Origin: Peristeroidobacter soli
GTDB taxonomy: Bacteria > Pseudomonadota > Gammaproteobacteria > Steroidobacterales > Steroidobacteraceae
DNA: 64,000 nt
Direction of reading: 5' to 3'
NCBI RefSeq assembly: GCF_004138485.1
Contig: NZ_ML142848.1
Coordinates: 2,020,640 to 2,084,639, forward strand
Positions 53,977 through 63,445 of the stretch are shown one piece after another. The position numbers were made by a program, and so were the translations under genes. Under the pieces are notes generated by a model that did no database searches, had not been told where the DNA came from, and saw only the letters and a program-made list of their open reading frames with translations. Positions within the stretch are counted from its first letter, which is position 1. Every line of letters begins with the position of its first letter.

Positions 53977-54086
53977 GTAAAAGACCGTGCATCATAACAA
54001 TGCAGGGCCAACGCAGTCCTGGCACAGATACCGGCTATCTTTGCGATTCAGTATTTCTACGGTGACAGATCACGACCGCTGATGAG

Positions 54087-54281
54087 TCAGCAGCAGCGCG
54101 ACACGCCGGTCCATTTGCTCTGCTGCTGCTTCATATAGAACGCGCGACGGCTCATCGGTGCCACGCCGGCGTGTGCGTGGGCATGATGCGCGAGATATTT
54201 GTCGTAAGCGTCGTCAGTGGCGAGCGACCGGATCATGCTCCAGGCCAGGCCCAAGAATGATGTCAGTCGTTGCATGCTCAT
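54087..54281 (-). CDS. ybdD: YbdD/YjiX-family small protein
   Basis: 64 residues with the conserved DDAYDKYLAHHAHAHAG centre and the C-terminal RCC ending that typifies the YbdD/YjiX (DUF466) family. Its ATG overlaps the stop of the carbon-starvation permease gene (ATGA at 54278-54281), the standard CstA-YbdD arrangement. It is a cytoplasmic partner of the CstA/BtsT-type transporter, and is needed for pyruvate uptake in characterised cases. Confidence 0.85.
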   Translation of the reverse strand: MSMQRLTSFLGLAWSMIRSLATDDAYDKYLAHHAHAHAGVAPMSRRAFYMKQQQSKWTGVSRCC

Positions 54282-56341
54282 GCCGCCTCTGCGCCGAGTT
54301 TGACGCTACCGATATCGACGTGGGGCGCTTCGGAGTTCGGAGGCACCGGTTGGCCACGCATGACACGCAGGCTAACACGCACCATATCGGCGATGACAAC
54401 CCAGAGAATCGCCGACAGCATGACCGCGAGCACGGCGTCGAGGCGCTGGTTGAAGATCAGTTGAGGCGCGACCGCGGCCTGTTCAGGCGGCATGGCGCCG
54501 GAAGCAAGCTTGGCGGCCATCTGATTCGCCGCCGCGAGGAAGCCGATGCGCGGGTCGCTGGACACGACCTTTTCCCAAGTCGCCACGGTGGTGACGATCG
54601 CCAGCCACAGTAGTGGCGCCCCGGTGACCCAGCTATACCGCAGCTTGCCCTGCTTGATCAGGATGCCGGTGGCGACGCTCAGCGCGATGCCCGCCAGCAG
54701 CTGATTGGCGATGCCGAACAAGGGCCAGAGAATGTTGATGCCGCCGTTGGGATCGACCACGCCGATGTACAGGAAGTAGCCCCAGCCGGCGACCACCAGG
54801 CCGCTGGCGATCAGCACCGACGGATACCAGGAGGTCTCGCCCATGGGCTTCCACACATGGCTCAGCGCATCCTGCAACATGAAGCGGCCGACGCGCGTGC
54901 CGGCGTCGAGCGTGGTGAGGATGAACACCGCCTCGAACATGATGGCGAAGTGGTACCAGATGGCCAGCATGCTCTCGCCGAACGCGCTCGAGAAAATGCT
55001 CGCCATGCCCACGGCCAGCGACGGCGCGCCGCCGGTGCGGGCGAACAGCGTCGACTCGCCCATCTCCCTGGCGAGGAAGGCCATCTGATCGACGGTTACC
55101 GGGAAGCCCCAGCTCGTAATCGTGGCGACGGCCGCTTCGGCGGTGGCGCCGACGATGCCGGGCGCGCTATTGATTGCGAAGTACACGCCTGGCTGCAGCA
55201 AGGTCGCGGCGATCATCGCCATGATGGCGACCACCGATTCCAGCATCATGCTGCCGTAACCGATCAGGCGTACGTCGCCCTCGTTACCGATGAGCTTGGG
55301 GGTCGTGCCACTGGCAACCAGCGCGTGGAAGCCGGAAATCGCGCCACAGGCGATGGTGATGAACACGAACGGGAATAACGCGCCACCGAAGATCGGGCCG
55401 CTGCCATCGATGAACTGCGTCACCGCCGGCATGTGGATTTCGGGCCGCATCAGGATGACGGCCACGATCAGCAGCAGCACGGTGCCGAGCTTCAGGAACG
55501 TGGACAGGTAGTCGCGAGGCGCGAGCAACAGCCACACGGGCAAAACCGCGGCGATGAAGCCGTAGCCGATGACGAACCACGCCAGCGGCTTGCCTTGCAG
55601 ATTGAACAGCTCACGCAGCGCCGGGTGCGAATCGACCCAACCGCCGCCGACCACTGCCAGTAACAGCAGGGCCAGACCAAGCAGCGACCCTTCCAGCACG
55701 CGGCCCGGCCGGATGTTGCGTAGATACAGACCGACCAGTACCGCGATCGGGATGGTCGCAAACACAGTCGAGGTCGCCCACGGGCTGTGTTTCATGGCGT
55801 TCACGACGACCAGGCCGAGCACCGCGATCAGGATGATCATGATGGTCAGCGTGCCGAGCATGGCCGCGAAGCCGCCGACCGGGCCCAGCTCGTCGCGTGC
55901 CATCTGGCCGAGGCTGCGGCCGTTGCGTCGCGTGGACAGGAACAGGATGGTCATATCCTGTACACAACCGCCGAGCACGCCGCCGACCAGAATCCACAAC
56001 GTGCCGGGCAGATAACCGAACTGCGCCGCCAGGGTCGGACCGATCAACGGGCCGGGGCCGGCGATGGCCGCGAAGTGATGACCGAACACGATCCAGCGAT
56101 GGGTGGGGACGAAGTCGCGGCCGTTGTTCAGGCGCAGAGCCGGCGTGGCGCGCGACGGATCGACACTCAGTACCGAGGCTGCGATCCACGCACTGTAAAA
56201 ACGATAGCCCAGGCTATAGATGCACAACGCGGCCACCACGATCCACATGGCGTTGATGGTCTCGCCACGATGGAGTGCGATCCCGCCGACCGCGCCGGCG
56301 CCGACCAGCGCCACCACTATCCAGAACGCTTTTCTCAACAT
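54278..56341 (-). CDS. cstA: carbon-starvation protein CstA (pyruvate/peptide transporter)
   Basis: 687 residues from MLRKAFWIVVALVGAGA, with about 16 hydrophobic segments. Signature blocks are NNGRDFVPTHRWIVFGHHF, AAIAGPGPLIGPTLAAQFGY, GVLGGCVQDMTILF and STLFARTGGAPSLAVGMA. CstA-family proteins import pyruvate or peptides when preferred carbon runs out. The frame is open far upstream to 56725, but the conserved start is at 56341. It is overlapped at the stop by ybdD. Confidence 0.93.
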   Translation of the reverse strand: MLRKAFWIVVALVGAGAVGGIALHRGETINAMWIVVAALCIYSLGYRFYSAWIAASVLSVDPSRATPALRLNNGRDFVPTHRWIVFGHHFAAIAGPGPLIGPTLAAQFGYLPGTLWILVGGVLGGCVQDMTILFLSTRRNGRSLGQMARDELGPVGGFAAMLGTLTIMIILIAVLGLVVVNAMKHSPWATSTVFATIPIAVLVGLYLRNIRPGRVLEGSLLGLALLLLAVVGGGWVDSHPALRELFNLQGKPLAWFVIGYGFIAAVLPVWLLLAPRDYLSTFLKLGTVLLLIVAVILMRPEIHMPAVTQFIDGSGPIFGGALFPFVFITIACGAISGFHALVASGTTPKLIGNEGDVRLIGYGSMMLESVVAIMAMIAATLLQPGVYFAINSAPGIVGATAEAAVATITSWGFPVTVDQMAFLAREMGESTLFARTGGAPSLAVGMASIFSSAFGESMLAIWYHFAIMFEAVFILTTLDAGTRVGRFMLQDALSHVWKPMGETSWYPSVLIASGLVVAGWGYFLYIGVVDPNGGINILWPLFGIANQLLAGIALSVATGILIKQGKLRYSWVTGAPLLWLAIVTTVATWEKVVSSDPRIGFLAAANQMAAKLASGAMPPEQAAVAPQLIFNQRLDAVLAVMLSAILWVVIADMVRVSLRVMRGQPVPPNSEAPHVDIGSVKLGAEAA

Positions 56342-56415
56342 GCTATTTCGCGTCGGCCCCGTGCCCCCGTCCGAGGCGGGCGATGGTAGCCTCAGCCATC
56401 CCCCGAATCGAAGTT

Positions 56416-57168
56416 TTATTCGCCGAACTGGCTGGCCGCGACGCCGGCCCAGTCGGTGCAGAACAGGCGGCTGTCGCGCAGCTCGGTCTTGATGATGCCG
56501 GTGTTCGGCAACGGATGGCGCAGGGCGAAATCGGCCGGCACGTTGCTGGCCAGCACCGGCACCATGAACCCCAGGGTCGCGCTGTGCGCGACGATCACGA
56601 CGATGCCCGAGTCGAGCGCGTGTCGGTTCATTATTTCCCGCACAAAGGGCAGGAAGCGGCGCTGCACTTCGGCGAAGCTTTCGCCGCTGCCGTTGCGCGC
56701 GTCGAGGTCTTTTTCGATGAACCACTTACGGGTCAGCTCGCCGTACACCGCGCGGCTGTCCTGCGTCGACTCGGGGCCGACGCCCAGGTCGATCTCGACC
56801 GCTTCAGGGGCCAGCGACAGTGTCAGCAGATGGTCGAACGCCACGGCATCCGCTGTCTGAATGGCACGCAGATGAGTGCTGCTGTAGATCTTGGTGATGG
56901 GGGCCGCCCGCAGCGATTCAGCCAGCGCGCGCGCCTGTTCCATGCCCTTGCGCGTCAATGGATAACTCACCCCGGCGTCCGGCACGGTGCGCGGATTGCC
57001 GGGAACATTGAGCTCGCTCTCGCCGTGGCGGATGAACCAGATCTGCAGCGGTGTGTCGGCCGCCGTCGAAGGCAGCGAGGTGACGATCGCCAATGCGCCG
57101 ACGAGGCCCACGAATGCACGACGATTGAGCCGCGCCTGCCGCGTCGTGATCCGTCGCGTGATGCTCAT
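56416..57168 (-). CDS. exported histidine phosphatase (Tat-type signal)
   Basis: 250 residues. A twin-arginine-like signal (LNRRAFVGLVGALAIVTSLPSTA) is followed by a phosphoglycerate-mutase-like domain. IRHGESELN gives the catalytic His near residue 48, IYSSTHLRAIQTA the later Arg, GESFAEVQRR the conserved Glu and IVAHSATLG the second His. It removes phosphate from an extracytoplasmic substrate. Preceded by a Tat-type signal with RR, so it may be exported folded. Monocistronic and upstream of cstA on the same strand, with 75 bp between stop and the cstA start. Confidence 0.85.
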   Translation of the reverse strand: MSITRRITTRQARLNRRAFVGLVGALAIVTSLPSTAADTPLQIWFIRHGESELNVPGNPRTVPDAGVSYPLTRKGMEQARALAESLRAAPITKIYSSTHLRAIQTADAVAFDHLLTLSLAPEAVEIDLGVGPESTQDSRAVYGELTRKWFIEKDLDARNGSGESFAEVQRRFLPFVREIMNRHALDSGIVVIVAHSATLGFMVPVLASNVPADFALRHPLPNTGIIKTELRDSRLFCTDWAGVAASQFGE

Positions 57169-57373
57169 GAGATCCGGTGTGTTGCTGCGATGAGGGTGGG
57201 ATTCCTGGCGTGCTGTTGTACCTCATCGTCATTTTTTGGCAAGTGCATGCAATGTGAGATGTCGAGCGAGCGTTGACTACTTTTGCGGCAACGAGCGGAG
57301 TATGCTCAGCCGCCAACGAACGTCACTTGCTTCGAGCAGCTACCTGACAAAGTTTCTTTTGAGGGAGATCGCG

Positions 57374-58645
57374 ATGGCAGATCAGAGTGTCCGTGGACGA
57401 TTCGTCTGGCATGAGCTGGTGACGCCGGATGCCAACGCCGCCCATGCGTTCTACGGCAAGGCGATCGGCTGGAAACCCCAGCCCTGGGACGAGGATGCTT
57501 CTTACGTAATGTTCGCCGCGGCACGCGGTCCCATCGGTGCCACGGTCGCCGGCAACGGTTCCGCTCCGCACTGGTTGCCATATATCGGCACCGGTGATAT
57601 CGAAGCGACCATCGAGCTGGCGAAGCAGAAAGGCGGCTCGGTCGTGAAGGACGTGGACACGCTGTCCAGCGGCAGCCGGCACGCGGTGCTGCAGGATCCG
57701 TATGGCGCGAAGTTCGGCGTGTATGAATCCGCCGAGGACTACGGCAAGATCACGCCTCCGCAGCCAGGCGAGCATTCCTGGCACGAGCTGATCAGCAGCG
57801 ATCACGAAGGCGCGTTCGAGTTCTACTCCGCGCTGTTCGGTTGGGAGAAACAGGTCGAACACGACATGGGGCCGATGGGCAAGTACCTGATCTATGGCTT
57901 CGGCTCCGTGCCGTTCGGCGGCATGATGACCGTGAAGGCCGGGCCCGGCCCGGCCTGGCTGAGTTATGTGCACGTGAAGGATGTGAACCAGACCGCCAGG
58001 AAACTGAAGTCCGCCGGCGGTCAGGTGATCAATGGCCCGATGGAAGTGCCGGGCGGTGATTGGATCGTGCAAGCGACCGACCCGCAGGGCGCGATGTTCG
58101 CGGCCCACGCGACGGCGGCGAACATGAAGAAATCAGAAAAGAAGGAGAAGAAGGTGAAGCCTGAACAGTTGAAACTGGATACCGAAACGCCGCCGCCGGT
58201 CGTGCAGGATCCGGAGACGCCGGCTGAAGAGCAGGCGCCACCGGTTGAAACGCCGCCCGCCGCTCCGGCCGAAAAACCTGCCAAGAAGCGCGCGCCTGCC
58301 AAGAAGGCTCCGCCGAAGGAAGCACCGCCGGCTGAAGCTCCCGCTCCTGTCGTGGAAGCGCCCGCCAAGCAGGCGCCTGCGAAGAAGAAGGCACCCGCCA
58401 AGAAGAAGGCTCCGGCCAAGAAGGCACCTGCCAAGAAGGCGCCGGCGAAGCCTGCCAAGAAGTCTGGCGGCAAGAAGTCAGGCGGAACGCCTGCCAAGAA
58501 AAAGTCCAGCAAGAAGTCGGTGGGTAAGTCCGCCGGCAGCAAGAAGACAGCGGCCAGGAAAGCCTCGAAGAAAGGCGCGGCCAAGACCAAGACACGCTCG
58601 GGGGGAAAGAAGAAGTCGGCGAAAAAGCCGCGTAAGGGGAAGTGA
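57374..58645 (+). CDS. double-VOC (glyoxalase) protein with histone-H1-like tail
   Basis: 423 residues. Two vicinal-oxygen-chelate domains (about residues 8-125 and 128-255) each have the WHEL-type start (GRFVWHELVTPD and GEHSWHELISSD) and the HAFYGKAIGW/FEFYSALFGW pattern. From about residue 260 the protein becomes a disordered Lys/Ala/Pro-rich tail: repeated APAKK and PAKK units, then SGGKK and KSSKK. Such tails resemble histone H1 and AlgP-like proteins and probably bind DNA or polyphosphate. It is an unusual fusion. The ATG at 57374 was chosen because the VOC domain begins there and GGGAG precedes it. Confidence 0.9.
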   Translation: MADQSVRGRFVWHELVTPDANAAHAFYGKAIGWKPQPWDEDASYVMFAAARGPIGATVAGNGSAPHWLPYIGTGDIEATIELAKQKGGSVVKDVDTLSSGSRHAVLQDPYGAKFGVYESAEDYGKITPPQPGEHSWHELISSDHEGAFEFYSALFGWEKQVEHDMGPMGKYLIYGFGSVPFGGMMTVKAGPGPAWLSYVHVKDVNQTARKLKSAGGQVINGPMEVPGGDWIVQATDPQGAMFAAHATAANMKKSEKKEKKVKPEQLKLDTETPPPVVQDPETPAEEQAPPVETPPAAPAEKPAKKRAPAKKAPPKEAPPAEAPAPVVEAPAKQAPAKKKAPAKKKAPAKKAPAKKAPAKPAKKSGGKKSGGTPAKKKSSKKSVGKSAGSKKTAARKASKKGAAKTKTRSGGKKKSAKKPRKGK

Positions 58646-58703
58646 TCAAACACGCCCAGGGAAGGGACTAGTAGTTAGCTAGCTATCGATAACTGTGTAG
58701 CGC

Positions 58704-58732
58704 GGGGTCGTCGATCGGAGATCGACGGCCCC
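58704..58732. terminator. strong hairpin between convergent genes
   Basis: GGGGTCGTCGATC and GATCGACGGCCCC pair over 13 bp (one G-U) around a GGA loop. It lies between the VOC gene and the convergent FAH-family gene, whose stop is 6 bp away, and probably terminates both. There is no long T-run. Confidence 0.6.
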
Positions 58733-58737
58733 GACTT

Positions 58738-59565
58738 CTACCGGACTTCCACCCGCATCGAGCCGATACCGCCGATACCGGTATCGATGATGTCTCCCGC
58801 GACCACCGGGCCGACGCCAGGCGGCGTGCCGGTGAGAATGATGTCACCCGGATACAGCGTGAAAAATGACGACGCGTATTCGATCAGGCGCGGCAGGTCG
58901 TTCAGCAAATTCCGAGTATTGCCCCGCTGGCGCGGCTGGCGATTCACCTGCAGCCACAGGCCCAGCGTTCCAGGATCCGCGATTTCGTCGCGAGTGATGA
59001 GCCACGGGCCCAGCACCGTGTGACCGTCCACTGATTTGCGCAGGCTGCGTTCTTCGCTGCCTGTTACGGTCATATCCAGCGCCACCGTATAGCCGACGAC
59101 ATGATCCATGGCGCGCTCGCGACTGACATTGCGACACCAGGAGCCGATGACGACGGCCAGTTCCACCTCGTGATCGTGCTGCCGGCCGGGCAGGGTGAGC
59201 TCGATGCCGTCGGACGGGCCGATGACCGACGTGCTCGCCTTCAGGAACAGACCGTCGCGATCCAGTGTGCTGACCGGATAGTCCGCATCGTCGGCGGGCT
59301 CGTGATAATTCTTCAGCGCGCCCAGGATTTTGCTGGGATTGGCGATCGGGCTCTTCAGCGCGCAGTCGGCCAGGTGGCGGGGCACGCCGCCCAATGCCGT
59401 CTGATCGATCAGGCCGCGCAGCCGGTCGAAATTGGCGATCAGCAGGTCACCCGGATCGAGTGGCCAGCGCGCGGCGGGGATGGAGTCCAGGACGGAGGTC
59501 ACATCGACGACCATGTCGCCGCGCAGGACCCCGAGTCTGTCGGTATCGAATCTACATAGACGCAT
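58738..59565 (-). CDS. fumarylacetoacetate hydrolase-family protein
   Basis: 275 residues. KILGALKNYHEP, then DHEVELAVVIG with the metal-binding Glu pair, VVGYTVALDMTVTGSEERS, and ILTGTPPGVGPV are the FAH-fold blocks. Family members hydrolyse or decarboxylate beta-diketo or 2-keto acids with a divalent metal. The exact acid is not readable. The gene is convergent with the VOC protein and divergent from the small beta-helix-like gene. Confidence 0.88.
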   Translation of the reverse strand: MRLCRFDTDRLGVLRGDMVVDVTSVLDSIPAARWPLDPGDLLIANFDRLRGLIDQTALGGVPRHLADCALKSPIANPSKILGALKNYHEPADDADYPVSTLDRDGLFLKASTSVIGPSDGIELTLPGRQHDHEVELAVVIGSWCRNVSRERAMDHVVGYTVALDMTVTGSEERSLRKSVDGHTVLGPWLITRDEIADPGTLGLWLQVNRQPRQRGNTRNLLNDLPRLIEYASSFFTLYPGDIILTGTPPGVGPVVAGDIIDTGIGGIGSMRVEVR

Positions 59566-59671
59566 GCGGCCGGCAGCTTCCCTTACGGCGCCTGGCCGTG
59601 CAAGAGCCGGCGCATTCGTGTAGAAAGACCGCCTCGCACATGTGGCGCTGACGCGCAGTAGTTACATAAAG

Positions 59672-59971
59672 ATGAAGAAGGTCACCGGGAAAACCTTTGA
59701 CGGGCAGCGAGTGGTCCTCGACGGCAAGGCGTTCGTCGATTGCCACTTCAAGGACAGCAATCTGATCATCGAGGGCAACGGCCTCTTCGAAATGCAGAAC
59801 TGCAAGATCGAAGAAGATTGCCGGCTGGCCGTGGAAGGGCCGGGCCAGGTGCTGCTGCACACGTTGAAGATGATGCTGTACTCCGGCGGCTGGATGTCCC
59901 GTGTCGCGGACAACGTCCTGCACGCCGTGAAGCAGCCGCCGAAGGCCAGGAAGAAAGCGGCGGGAGGCTGA
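59672..59971 (+). CDS. small protein of unknown function, possibly beta-helical
   Basis: 99 residues from MKKVTGKTFDGQ (ATG 59672; an earlier in-frame start at 59642 adds ten residues). Alternating hydrophobic and polar short strands (VVLDGKAFVDCHFKDSNLIIEG, NGLFEMQNCKIEEDCRLAVEG) with a repeated N/DC-x-I/F rhythm suggest a short beta-helix. A basic tail (PKARKKAAGG) ends it. No family was recognised with certainty. It converges with the ketopantoate reductase gene. Confidence 0.6.
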   Translation: MKKVTGKTFDGQRVVLDGKAFVDCHFKDSNLIIEGNGLFEMQNCKIEEDCRLAVEGPGQVLLHTLKMMLYSGGWMSRVADNVLHAVKQPPKARKKAAGG

Positions 59972-60016
59972 AAGGCAGCGCGCCTGGGTTAGCGCGGCCG
60001 CAGTCATCCCCCGGGA

Positions 60017-60949
60017 TTAACCCGCCTCGCGCATCTTTCCCTCGATCATTTTCGTCAGCGCGTACAGAGTCTCCAGGATCGGCGTGCTGACGCCATGCTT
60101 CCGGGCGGCACGCACCGTGTTGCCCAGGATTGCCTCGATTTCCATGGGCCGGCCGTGCTTGTAATCCAGTGCCATGCTGGTGAAGTACGGCTGCATGGTC
60201 TTGGTGCTGCTGATGAACTGCTCGACCGCCTTCGGATGCACCGGGTGGCCGGCGGCCGCGGCCACCGCGCAAACCTCATCCATCGCTCGTCGCACGAACG
60301 CAGTCGATTCGGGCGTACCGAGTATGACCGCGGTGTCGAGCATGCCGCCGGTGATGGAAATCGGATTGAACGTGGCGTTCCACACCGCCTTCGTCCAGCG
60401 CGCGCTCACCACGTTATCGGTCACTTTGCAGCCGATGCCCGCGCCGTTGAGCAGGGATGCCAGCAGTTCGCCCGCCGGTGAGTTGCCGCTGGGGTAGCGC
60501 CCCAGGTTCAGCGAACCCATGGTCTGGTGATTCACCATGCCCGGGGCGCTGCGGCCCACGCCGACAATCGCCAGGCCGCTCAGAATCTCGTTCTCCGGAA
60601 ACGCGCTGGCGATCTCCGCCTCGATATCCACGCCGTTCTGGATCAGTACGATGACCGTCTTCGGTCCGACGGCCGGGCGGATCAGGGCGGTGCGATCCAC
60701 GCCTTCCAGCACCTTGGTCGTCAGAATCAGGAAGTCCGGCGGGACCTTGCACTCGGCCACGTCCTTGAACACGGCGTGGGGATAGAACCGATGGTTGCCG
60801 AGCAGCGGGCTGGTAATGTCATAACCTTCCCGCGAGACGACGTCGTAATCCGACCGACAGACCACCGAGACCTGCGCCCCCTGGCGGGCCAGCGCCGAAC
60901 CGAACAGGGCACCGATCGCACCGGCGCCGACAATGAGGATGGATGTCAT
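60017..60949 (-). CDS. ketopantoate reductase family protein
   Basis: 310 residues from MTSILIVGAGAIGALFG. The NADP-binding GAGAIG motif is at residues 8-13, the central Lys is in ARWTKAVWNATFNPI, and MEIEAILGNTVRAARKHGV carries the conserved catalytic Glu region. It fits PanE (2-dehydropantoate 2-reductase) or a close relative acting on other keto acids. It does not sit in a pan operon, so the pantothenate role is uncertain. Divergent from the aminotransferase across 79 bp. Confidence 0.85.
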   Translation of the reverse strand: MTSILIVGAGAIGALFGSALARQGAQVSVVCRSDYDVVSREGYDITSPLLGNHRFYPHAVFKDVAECKVPPDFLILTTKVLEGVDRTALIRPAVGPKTVIVLIQNGVDIEAEIASAFPENEILSGLAIVGVGRSAPGMVNHQTMGSLNLGRYPSGNSPAGELLASLLNGAGIGCKVTDNVVSARWTKAVWNATFNPISITGGMLDTAVILGTPESTAFVRRAMDEVCAVAAAAGHPVHPKAVEQFISSTKTMQPYFTSMALDYKHGRPMEIEAILGNTVRAARKHGVSTPILETLYALTKMIEGKMREAG

Positions 60950-61028
60950 GGGGTCAGAATAGCCGCTAAGATCCGCAGCCGCGAAATTTACCCCAACTGG
61001 CCGCATCGGCCCGACTCTCAAGCCACCC

Positions 61029-62327
61029 ATGCCCAACCTGACGACAGCCGATTTGACAACTTTGGGCGCCAACGACCTGCGCGCCGTCCACGAAGACATC
61101 CGCCGCCGCTACCAGGCTTTTGCCGAGCGCAAGCTGAAACTGAATCTGACTCGTGGCAAACCGTCGTCGCAACAGCTGGACCTGAGCAACGAGCTGCTCG
61201 GCCTGCCGGGCGCCGACTACATGGCCGGCGGTGTGGACACTCGCAACTACGGCGAGCTGCAGGGTCTGCCGGAGCTGCGTGCACAGCTGGCGCCGATCTT
61301 CGGTGTCAGTCCGGACCGCGTGATCCTCGGCGACAACGCCAGCCTCTCGCTGATGCACGACGCGGTCGTGTATTCGATGCTGAAAGGCACGGTCGATAGC
61401 GACCAGCCGTGGTCGCGAGAGTCCCGTGTGGCTTTCATTTGCCCGGTGCCGGGCTACGACCGTCACTTCTCCATCTGCGCGCAGTTCGGCATCGAGATGA
61501 TTCCGGTGCCCATGCTGGAGACCGGTCCGGACATGGACGCGGTGGAAAAGCTGGTCGCCGCCGATCCGCAGATCAAGGGCATGTGGTGCGTGCCGAAATA
61601 CAGCAATCCGTGCGGCACGGTGTATTCCAACGAAACCGTCGAGCGCCTGGCGAAGATGAAGACCGCGGCGCGCGACTTTCGTTTGTTCTGGGATAACGCC
61701 TACGCCGTGCATCACCTCACCGCGGAAGCCGTCGAAATTGCAAACATCGATGAGCTCTGCGCGCGTCATGGCAATCCGAATCGCGCCTTCATCTTCGGCT
61801 CGACCTCCAAGATCACGTTCGCCGGCGCCGGTGTCGCGCTGTTCGCCAGCTCCAAGGACAACTCGGCCTGGTACCTGAAGAACATGAGCATGCGGACCAT
61901 CGGTGGCGACAAGGTGAATCAGCTGCGTCACATCCGCTTGCTCAACAGCAACGGCGGCGTGGCGGCGCTGATGAATCGTCATCGCGCCAGCCTCGCGCCC
62001 AAGTTCGAGCAGGTGCTGAACACGTTCGACAAGGAGCTCGCCGCCTCGGGCGTGGCGAAGTGGACCCGTCCCAAGGGCGGTTATTTCATTTCGCTCGAAG
62101 TGCTCGACGGTTGCGCGAAACGCGTCGTGCAGCTCGCGAAAGAAGCCGGCGTGGAGCTGACGCCTGCCGGTGCCACGCATCCGCTCGGCAAAGATCCGCA
62201 CGATCGTTTCATCCGCATCGCGCCGAGCTTCCCGGAACTGGCGGAAGTGACGGAAGCGGTCCAGGGTGTGGCCGTGTGCGTGCTGCTCGCCGCCACTGAG
62301 AAGTTGCTCCAATCGCATGCCGGCTGA
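61029..62327 (+). CDS. class I aminotransferase (aspartate aminotransferase-like, PF12897 type)
   Basis: 432 residues. The PLP-Lys is in GSTSKITFAGAG (near residue 260). The DNAYAVHHL segment holds the Asp that contacts the pyridine nitrogen, and PVPGYDRHFSI, MWCVPKYSNPCGTVYSN and GGYFISLEV are conserved. Sequence style and length match the aspartate aminotransferase subgroup known from Corynebacterium glutamicum (PF12897) rather than the common AspC. Its stop overlaps the rsmC start by 11 bp, so the two genes are co-translated. Confidence 0.88.
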   Translation: MPNLTTADLTTLGANDLRAVHEDIRRRYQAFAERKLKLNLTRGKPSSQQLDLSNELLGLPGADYMAGGVDTRNYGELQGLPELRAQLAPIFGVSPDRVILGDNASLSLMHDAVVYSMLKGTVDSDQPWSRESRVAFICPVPGYDRHFSICAQFGIEMIPVPMLETGPDMDAVEKLVAADPQIKGMWCVPKYSNPCGTVYSNETVERLAKMKTAARDFRLFWDNAYAVHHLTAEAVEIANIDELCARHGNPNRAFIFGSTSKITFAGAGVALFASSKDNSAWYLKNMSMRTIGGDKVNQLRHIRLLNSNGGVAALMNRHRASLAPKFEQVLNTFDKELAASGVAKWTRPKGGYFISLEVLDGCAKRVVQLAKEAGVELTPAGATHPLGKDPHDRFIRIAPSFPELAEVTEAVQGVAVCVLLAATEKLLQSHAG

Positions 62328-63408
62328 TCGCAGCGACGCGGCGCTCGAAACGCTCTTCGTACCCTTCAGCGAAGGCCGCCTGTCATGGCCGACAGACAAT
62401 GGGCCCGCAGGCGGCGCAATGTTTCTTCGCGCACGAGACGGGTGGCCGCTGCGGGAGCAGCCGCTGCCCGGGCTCGTTTGTGAGCAAAGCTTCAAGCCCG
62501 AGGCGGATGCGTTGTCGCAGGCGGGTTTCGCCGTCAATGTTCCCGACGCAGCGAAAACCTACGAGCTGGTGTTGATACTGCCGCCTCGTCAACGCGACGA
62601 GGCACGTGCGTTGATGGCGCGTGCGGTGTCGATGACCAAACCGGGCGGTCGCATCATCGTCAGTCAGAGCAATGACGAGGGGGCGCGCTCGAGTGAGTCC
62701 GATCTGGCGCAGCTCGCCGGCGATGTCGAGTCGATGAGCAAGAACAAATGCCGCGTGTTCTGGACGGCCTCGCTGGCGCGACTCAACGTTTCTTTGATCG
62801 CGCACTGGCAACAGCTCGATGCGCCTCGGCCCATCGCCGAGGGGCGTTTCACGAGCCGGCCGGGAATCTTCGCGTGGGATCGCATCGATGTGGCGTCGGA
62901 ATTGCTCGCGGAACACTTGCCGACGAACCTGACGGGGCGTGCCGCCGATCTCGGAGCAGGCTTCGGTTACCTGTCGGCCGAGTTGTTGACGCGCTGTGCC
63001 GGCATCACGGCGCTCGATGTCTATGAAGCGGAGAATCGCGCGCTGGAACTGGCGCGTGAGAATCTGAAGAGCTTCGAGGCGCGCACGCCTATCAATTATC
63101 GCTGGCACGATGTCGCGGCGGGTTTGCCGGATACCTATGACGTCATCGTCACCAATCCGCCGTTTCATGCGCAGCGTGCGATCGATCGGCCGGACATCGG
63201 TCGACGTTTCATCGTGGTCGCGGCCGATGCACTTCGTCCCGGCGGCAAGCTCTGGCTGGTTGCGAATCGTCACTTGCCGTACGAAAACGTATTGAGCGAA
63301 AGATTCAGCACGGTGCGCACGGTCGTGCAACAGCACGGGTACAAGATTATTGAAGCCGTGCGTGCCCGAGCTTCGGCGAAGTCGAAGTCCGCCAGGGGCG
63401 CGCGATGA
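62317..63408 (+). CDS. rsmC: 16S rRNA (guanine1207-N2)-methyltransferase
   Basis: About 363 residues from MPADRSDAA. The N-terminal half is a degenerate methyltransferase copy and the C-terminal half an active one: AADLGAGFGYLSAEL is motif I for SAM binding, LDVYEAENRALELARENL follows it, and VTNPPFHAQRAID contains the NPPF catalytic motif near residue 285. This two-domain layout is diagnostic for RsmC/RlmG. It methylates G1207 of 16S rRNA. The start overlaps the aminotransferase stop. Confidence 0.9.
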   Translation: MPADRSDAALETLFVPFSEGRLSWPTDNGPAGGAMFLRARDGWPLREQPLPGLVCEQSFKPEADALSQAGFAVNVPDAAKTYELVLILPPRQRDEARALMARAVSMTKPGGRIIVSQSNDEGARSSESDLAQLAGDVESMSKNKCRVFWTASLARLNVSLIAHWQQLDAPRPIAEGRFTSRPGIFAWDRIDVASELLAEHLPTNLTGRAADLGAGFGYLSAELLTRCAGITALDVYEAENRALELARENLKSFEARTPINYRWHDVAAGLPDTYDVIVTNPPFHAQRAIDRPDIGRRFIVVAADALRPGGKLWLVANRHLPYENVLSERFSTVRTVVQQHGYKIIEAVRARASAKSKSARGAR

Positions 63409-63445
63409 ACGAGATCACGCGCGCCACGTCCGCGGAGGTTGGGCG

